Shown: positions 57,780 through 64,000 of the stretch, one piece after another
Layout: each line of letters opens with the position of its first letter
How positions within the stretch are numbered: position 1 is the stretch's first letter
Assembly: GCA_030848705.1 (NCBI GenBank)
Contig: CM061245.1
Span: 64,816,006-64,880,005 of the forward strand
Origin: Heracleum sosnowskyi
Taxonomy: Eukaryota; Streptophyta; Magnoliopsida; Apiales; Apiaceae
Length of the DNA stretch: 64,000 bases
Reading direction: 5' to 3'
Program-made: the position numbers and the translations under genes
The notes under the pieces: model-generated
Seen by the model: only the letters and a program-made list of their open reading frames with translations
What the model was told of the DNA's origin: nothing
The model's database searches: none

Positions 57780-57847
<68 letters not shown>
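57780..57847. repeat. (TC)n microsatellite, 68 bp
   Basis: A pure TC run occurs about 70 bp after the TATA box of the Copia leader. Open frames through it on both strands encode only Ser/Leu or Arg/Glu repeats. Confidence 0.9.
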
Positions 57848-57850
<3 letters not shown>

Positions 57851-58098
57851 CTCTCTAAAAAGTCTTAGAGATTTTTTGAAGAATTCATCGAAGGAAAATT
57901 CTTGGTGGATACCGGTAGAGTGCTTCACACACTGAGGAGCAACTGCTTGAAACCATCGATTTTAAAGCTTCGATTCGCAAGGTATGGTTACGATTCCCCT
58001 CGCTCTAGATTTTATATATTTTTCTATATGTGCGATACATGGTTTTTACGGAATAAATGTTATATCACGCTTCCACTCATCCGTAAATTCCTTCAGAG

Positions 58099-60370
58099 AT
58101 GTTCCCTCTGGGAGGGGAGAAAATGATTCTATTAAGTGGCAAAGAATCAGATTTTCCCTCTAATGCCTGTGAAGGCACTTCTACCGTGACAATGGTAGGC
58201 ACTGTTAAGAAAATGCTCCTATTTCTTAAGGTTGCAAATCCTAAATACATTGATGTGCTGAAGAACGGTCCCAAAGTCCCTATGATTATTGAGGGAAAAC
58301 TCATTGAAAATAATGTTGTGACTAGGGTTGCTAGAATGTACCCTAAAGATTCCAAGGATTACACTCCTGATGAGAAAGAGGATGTTACCTTGGATTCCTG
58401 TCTTCAGTTGATCCTTATTGATTGTCTTGATCCTATCATGCATAATCATGTCCTAAATTGTGATACTGCCAAACACATTTGGGCAACCATAGAGATAATC
58501 AATGAGGGAACAGAGGAAGTTAGGGAGAATATGCTGGAAATTCTCACCTCACAATATGAGCATTTCAGATCAAATCACGGTGAAGGTATCTCTCAGGTTT
58601 TTGAGAGATACAACAAATTAATCAATGATCTGAATCTCAATGGGAAGCACTACACCAACAAGGAGATTAACAAGAAGTTCCTTCTTACACTTCCACCTCA
58701 TTTGGAGCACAAAATATCTGCCATTAGCAAGAGATATGAATGAGATTGCTTTGGAGAGATTGTATGGTGTTCTGAAGACCTATGAGCTGGAGCAGATTCA
58801 ACAAAGGGAGCTGTATGGAACTGGGAAGATTGTTAGTACTTCTACTGCACTGGCTGCTGAAGTCCCACAGAAACTGGAAGTGAAGGCTGTTCAACCTTCC
58901 AGTTCTAACATGAATGTTATTGATGCTGAATATGGATTAACATCTATTGATCAATCTGGTGGTGACTTCTATTCTTTAGAAGAACTTGATCAGCTGGAGG
59001 ATGGTGATTTGGCTTTGATAGTTAGGAAGTTTGGGAAGTTCAGATTCAAGAGGAATCCCAATCTTAAGTTCAGGCCCAGATTTCAGAGAGGTGGATCTTC
59101 CTCTTCAAGTGGCACAAGGGGTGGCTACAAAACTGGAACTGTGGAAAGGAGCACAATCAGATGCTACAATTGCAATGAGTTGGGTCACTTTGCTACTAAA
59201 TGCAGAAAGCCAAAGCAAGTGACTAGAAACACATTTGATTCTAGCAAGAAGAACAAGATTGGGAAAGCCTATGTTGCTGAGGGAAAGAGTTGGGATGACA
59301 CTGACAGTGATGAAGAAGCAGGTGAGATTGGGAACCTTGCTTTAGTGGCTAAAGAGGCAAGCACTTCATCTGCATACATGTCAGAGGTAAAGTTTACTGA
59401 TACTGAAATGATTCGTCATCTTGGTGGCACCTTAGATTGTGCACGCACTGAAAATGATAGAATAATTCTTTTAAACACAAATCTTGAAAATGAGATAAAA
59501 GAATTAAAACTAGTGCATGTTAATCAGGATGAACTTTTTGAGAAAATAGCTTTTCTTGAGAATAGGGTTAAATGTTATATTCAACTGGAAACCATTCTTA
59601 AGAAAGAGATTAGTGAGCTGAAGACTAAAGCTAATGCCTATTTCAGCTCTTGTAAGACGGCTAAAGAGATTCTCAATAAACAAGCTATTGGTAATCATGT
59701 CAGTATAGGTTATGATTATAATGAGGCCATTGGATTGCTTGGAATTAATTCCCCTTGTAGAGTCAGATCTGAAGGAAGGGGTGTTCCATATGTGCTTAAG
59801 GGTATTGAAACACCCTTCTGTAAGGAGTCCGAAGCAGAACCTCTGAATGAAGACTCTATCATCATTGCAGAGGAGATTCGTGAAGAAGATCTTGCTTTGG
59901 AAGTTGCTCAGTCCAAAAAGTGTATATCTGATATTCCAGTCAAAGTTGCTACAACTAAAAAGACTAAGTCAGATATCCATAAGTTGGATCAAAACAACTG
60001 TAGAAATAACATGCCTGCTGTTAATTCTTCTCATAAAGCATGTGGTGTGATTAATTGCATGTCTTGTGCTTTTAATGTTATGTATGCTTACTTTAATAAA
60101 AATCATGTATCTAAAGATAAGACTACTCCACGCCAACATGTTAATAATAAGAAGCATGTTAAAGCTAAGACTACTAGTCCTCCTAAGACTAGAGTGGATT
60201 CATTTATCCCTAAGCCTACTCAGAAATGTGTTAAGGCTGGCTATAAATGGAAACGCTCTTTTGTGAAAGAGGATGAAGTAGTTGTAGCTAAAAAGGTTGT
60301 TTTGCCTGACAAAGGCTAGTTCTTTAAGTATGCCGGACCCAATCAAATTTGGGCTCCGAAGAAGGTCTAA
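58099..60370 (+). pseudogene. Copia gag, frameshifted
   Basis: The first frame (58099-58743) includes KKMLLFLKVANPKYIDVLKN and ILTSQYEHFRSNHGEG. Its N-terminus differs from the Copia gag at 20536, which suggests a local deletion or rearrangement at the start. A small frameshift near 58735 moves the rest to another frame. The zinc knuckle CYNCNELGHFATKC (near 59163) is intact, followed by GKSWDDTDSDEE, a long coiled-coil-like region and a Cys-rich motif near 60050. A TAG at 60317-60319 precedes the usual gag end (KYAGPNQIWAPKKV, TAA 60368-60370). The gag would form the particle; this copy is broken. Confidence 0.85.
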
Positions 60371-60517
60371 TCAATTTGATATTGCAGGGAGTTAAACAGG
60401 TAAACCGTGTTATGTGGATTCTTGACAGTGGCTGTTCAAGGCATATGACCGGAGATAGAGCCCTGCTATCAGATTTGATTGAGAAAGCTGGCCCAGTAGT
60501 TACCTTTGGAGATAACA
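60371..60517 (+). pseudogene. Start of Copia pol (protease fragment), cut by an insertion
   Basis: The protease motif MWILDSGCSRHMTGD begins at 60412 and continues with LIEKAGPVVTFGD up to the junction at 60517. It is in the -1 frame relative to the gag tail, as in the Copia at 22960. The remainder of pol should lie beyond the inserted LTR, outside the window. Confidence 0.85.
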
Positions 60518-63500
60518 TATAACGACTCAGAAAAACGCTTGTACAGTATTAATATTTAATAATATTTGAGATCTATGATATGTGAATATTGTGTGAAAGG
60601 TGGATATTTAAAAATGTGATGATTAGATGTTTACTTGGTGAATGGTATTGATTAAAATATATGTGTATGCTTTTAATTGCATTTTATATGAATTTCTTAT
60701 TAAAAATCAATTCTTTTTGACCTTCCGGGAATTTTATAAAATCATCAGAGATTCATTTTATTGTGAAATCTTTTTCACAACCTTTAGTTTATATTCTATT
60801 ATTTTCTAAAATTAGATAAGGAATTTATTTTTGGGGTTAAGGATTTAAAAACGATTTTATGAGTTAAATGTCATTTATGTGATCAAAACTTTTGAAAATT
60901 CATATTTAATTCAATTTTGATCATAAAAATATTTTAAAAATATGGGTGAGCTTGTAAATTCGTATTCTCTGTTTTAAAAATAAAATTTTGATTTTTAGAT
61001 ATTATTTCTATTTTATTTCGGATTTTAGAAAGGCATTATATTGATTTTCTTTTACTAAAAATCAGATTTTGGAATTGTTAAAGTACAGTTTTGCCCCTGG
61101 GCTTATAAAACCCCTGCACCCAGTTTTTCCCCTTTCTCCACTTGCCGTTCAACTCTCTCTTCTCCATTCTCTATCTCGGTTTTCTTCTCTGTAAATTCAC
61201 TCTCTCTCATTCTCTCAAATATATTGATGATTATATGTATATATATATTCGTGTATGTGTGTGAGTGTATGGCCGTGTGTATATGTGCGTGTATCAGTTT
61301 TGCATGCAAAGGATTTTGGCGATTTTGATCTAATTCAAACCCGAAAGCTTGCTTGTGATGATTTCGTGATTAAATGGTTGATTTATATTGCTTATTGGTG
61401 AGGTTTGTTGAAGGAAACCCGATTTTTCGGGCACCTCCAAACCATGCCGCCATCGGCAATGAGCTCCGGCGAGCCGACGGGGACGATGATGATGTTCTTG
61501 AGTCCAATTTATGTATTAATAGCTATGTTTAGTTAAGTTTTTGGTTGCATGTAAAGGAATTGTATTGCATGTGTATATTTCGATTTTTATCCATAAAAAA
61601 ATTGATTTGGGAATTTGATTATATTGGATGTTTGATGTGTAAGTTCAAGGTTGTAGTGATTGCATGTTAAATCAATTGTGTTAAGTTTAGTTAGTTCGAA
61701 ATTTTGATGTTAAAGGTTTTGATTTGGGGATTTTAGTGAAGTTCCAAGTATTTGGATTGTTGGTTTGTTAGTTTTGGTATTTGATAATTGCATGTATATA
61801 TTCTAGTAGTTTCTTGAGGTCATGAGTTGATTGGTAAAACCTTTTTCAGCTAAGGAAGAGTTTTAGTTTTGATATGGGATGATTAGTTGTAGTAGAGATT
61901 ATGTTTGTGGATTGGTTTTGTATAGATATATGCCATGTTGAATTTCCAGAAAAAACTGTCTGTCCTGTTTTGCTATATTGCGAATTGTTGCTGCCTGTTT
62001 TAGACAGAGAGCCTAGCATGTCAATGTTCTAATTGAGTCTAGTTTGTGCACGCGCAAACCTTGTATGAATAGAGTTAACGAATAAAAAGTTATGCTTGTT
62101 TTACTAAAAGTTGCGCAGCAGGGATTTTTCTGTGCTTCAGTACGTACTTTAATCTGTTCGTTTTCAGTCTAAATAAAATGTTTTCAAGTTGGAATTTTTA
62201 TGCTGATTTGGATTAGTATTCAGGAAGTATCCTGTCAAAAATGGTATTTATTGGATTAGTTTTGGATTTATGAAAAATGTTTTAGTAAAGTTGTGCAGCA
62301 GGAATTTTCTGTGCTTCAGTGCCTACTTTAAATAGTTCGTTTTTAATCTAAACAAGTTGTTCTGAAGTTGAAACTTTTATGCTAAGTGGGATTAGTGATC
62401 AGGAAGTAGCCTGTCAAACTTGGTATTTGTTTGACTCCTTTTGGATTTATGAAAAATGTTTTCGTAAAGTATGCGCAGCAGATTTTCTGCTTTGTGAGAT
62501 GAAAACGTTGTTGTAAAGATGTTAATGATATGGCTGGCATGATCAAGTGGACTTAAGGGTATACCAAGTGTGGTATAATATGAAAGTCAGATTATATATT
62601 GTTATATGTTTATATAAAGAGAGTATGTTATGTGAACTTGAATGGCAATGTGCGCTTATGTGAGTTTTGTGCTTATCATATGGATAAGAGATTATAAATG
62701 ATATAAATATTATGTGTTTACGCGTTTAGGGAACGTTGGGTAGTCTAGAATAAGGATTAGAATTTTGAGAGGATCATTCTGAGATAGTATATACTCTTTT
62801 GTAGAGTCACGAGACGTGGAACATAGAGATAAAGGCAAGGCGAATGCAGAAATTCAGTGAGTACGGTTTGTTCTAAAAGCTACTTAAGAATCCAAAGAAG
62901 TAGAGCCTAGAAATAAAGGCAAGACAAAGGTGGAGAACTAGTGATTTCTCATTACCCTTTTAGCTACTTAAGGCAAGTAATTCTGACTTGCTTTCGCTTC
63001 TAAATTCCATTCTTTCATTTTGACATATATGAATTGCTATATTGTTTATATACCCTTTTAATCCTGAAAACATATCATGTTCATTTGATAATCCTTATTT
63101 CTGTTCATATACTTTGTTGGTCCATACACCATACTATGTTTAGTCCTTCTTTGAACCTTTACACCCAAAAGTGAATATACCAGAATTCACATTTTAGTAC
63201 ATATCCAAAACATACCTACGACATTTACTTCTTGATTTCCCATTGATAGAAATCCAGATTGATCAGATTGAGCTTATCCAATTCCCAAAGGACTCTTTTA
63301 TATACAAACATTATAGACACAACACAATGTCTTGTGAACCATATCTTGCTTAAACTCTTCTTCAAACCTTATCCTTATCTTTTGATTATACTTACATTTT
63401 AACCTGAGATACTATTGCATCAGATTTGAACTTGTACCTATGAATCACATACTTACTTGAAATTGAGAATATATGAACCTTCACTTGGGTACTATACAAA

Positions 63501-64000
63501 CACACATCCAATGATTTACAAAGGATTTCTTTCATAAGAAAGATTTTAAAAGAAAGGAAGTTTCAAAGTTTGGATTCATTTAAATTCTGATTTATGGTTT
63601 CCACGGATTCCTAAGATTGGAGGCGTAATAGGCCGAGTGACGCCGGCCCAGCACTTTTTAATTATAATAAATGGACTAGGGATGGACTAGTCTAAAGGCC
63701 AATGTGTGCCTATTGGGACCCAATAAAAGGACCAGAGGGACTGTGTGTCCGGTATGGGGACTTTACGTGGCTGATCACCCGTATTGTCCGGTGCGTTGTG
63801 AAAAAATCTCCAAATTACTTATTGCTTTTCTTGAAATCATATATCTTTATAAGGAAATTGGTTTACTCTTTGAAATTGTATATTCATTTCATTGTTCTGA
63901 TAATCCCTTGATATGGATTCTGCTATACCCATGACATAAAGACTGATATTGGAAACTGTTTCACAGTGGTTAACTATTTGGTTATATTATTACTTGCTGA
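60518..64000 (+). repeat. Tekay-type LTR, plus strand, right end outside window
   Basis: It begins TATAACGACTC, probably a mutated TGTAACGACTC start, exactly where the Copia protease stops. It has a TATA box (61102-61111, cttataaaac), a CT-rich segment, and a GC-rich patch with ccgccatcggc and gagccgacggg (61443-61485). Near 63697-63785 it shares aaggccaatgtgtgcctat and gtggctgatcacccgtat with the intact Tekay LTR (38209-38297), which supports family and strand. Two similar segments near 62107-62235 and 62281-62410 (gcagcaggaattttctgtgcttcag type) form an imperfect internal repeat, with a partial third copy near 62470. No coding region was found; the element continues past the window. Confidence 0.75.
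61102..61111 (+). promoter_or_regulatory. TATA box of the right-hand Tekay-type LTR
   Basis: cttataaaac lies about 585 bp into the LTR, followed by ccctgcacc and a CT-rich stretch, the same layout as the TATA site at 35850. Confidence 0.55.

Larger units (their letters stand above)
55158..58098 (+). repeat. Probable LTR and leader of the Copia, with a nested solo LTR and a (TC)n run
   Basis: Without the insert this is about 1.6 kb of noncoding sequence. A TATA box is at 57702-57711 (ctataaatag), followed by a (TC)n run at 57780-57847, then acgcttccactcatccg, a phrase resembling the end of plant Copia LTRs. The expected TGGTATCAGAGC primer site before gag is absent, so the exact LTR end is uncertain. 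Confidence 0.5.
55158..60517 (+). mobile_element. 5' half of a plus-strand Copia retrotransposon (SIRE-like gag), cut by a Tekay-type LTR
   Basis: A probable LTR and leader (from TGTCCTAAATCCAATC) are followed by gag and the start of protease. A solo LTR interrupts the leader (55704-57033) and a Tekay-type LTR cuts the protease at 60518. The gag resembles that of the Copia at 19292 in order and motifs (ILTSQYE, CYNCNELGHFAT, GKSWDDTDSDEE), but the LTR is unrelated, so this is another family. The left LTR limit is inferred from its TG start only. No primer site was recognised, suggesting a deletion between LTR and gag. Confidence 0.65.

Noticed and set aside
57728..57935. Arg-Glu and Leu-Ser repeat proteins
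   Set aside because: Both come from the (TC)n microsatellite.
61103..61309. Minus-strand frame rich in His/Ile/Arg/Glu
   Set aside because: It is the reverse of CT-rich and GT-rich leader sequence in a Tekay-type LTR.
1..64000. Host genes, tRNA or rRNA genes
   Set aside because: No frame outside the retroelements shows a recognisable plant protein domain, and no tRNA or rRNA sequence was recognised; only primer-site matches to tRNA-Met ends occur.

Overview
The window is repeat DNA from a plant nuclear genome, most likely a large eudicot genome. The evidence is plant-specific LTR-retrotransposon lineages (SIRE-type Copia with an extra ORF, Tekay-type chromovirus Gypsy, Tat-type Gypsy with a second RNase H), tRNA-iMet-type primer sites and AT-rich LTRs. 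The species cannot be read from the sequence. I found no host gene, tRNA, rRNA, CRISPR array or prokaryotic feature. Nearly every base can be assigned to one of about ten nested LTR elements.

Layout. The oldest layer on the left is a plus-strand Tat-type Gypsy element, present in pieces at 12116-13356, 16578-19291 and 32598-34439. Four insertions cut it. (1) A minus-strand Tekay-type element with very long LTRs and almost no internal region (2033-12115) sits in its primer-binding site, and is itself cut by a SIRE-type Copia whose 3' end fills 1-2032. (2) A 3.2 kb minus-strand solo LTR lies at 13357-16577. (3) A complete but decayed 13.3 kb SIRE-type Copia lies at 19292-32597, with a perfect 5 bp target duplication (ccatt). 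(4) A minus-strand Tekay-type LTR (34440-35197 and 48405-51465) lies in the Tat antisense ORF, and a young, coding-intact Tekay chromovirus (35198-48404) is inserted in it.

To the right of 51466 come the 3' half of a minus-strand SIRE-type Copia (51466 to about 55130) and the 5' half of another plus-strand Copia (about 55158-60517). The leader of the latter holds a 1.33 kb solo LTR with target duplication ggaat. Its protease is cut by a further Tekay-type LTR that runs off the window (60518-64000).

How the genes work together. Only the Tekay element at 35198-48404 has an uninterrupted gag-protease-RT-RNase H-integrase-chromodomain polyprotein between near-identical LTRs, so it is the youngest and most plausibly autonomous element. 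The Copia at 19292 has LTRs about 4% apart by eye and a pol broken by stops, a frameshift and a deletion. Its 1,260-codon accessory ORF carries only stop codons and no frameshift. The most unusual signal is that four SIRE-type LTRs each carry, usually just upstream of the TATA box, an array of a short motif in both orientations. The motif differs even between two LTRs of the same family.
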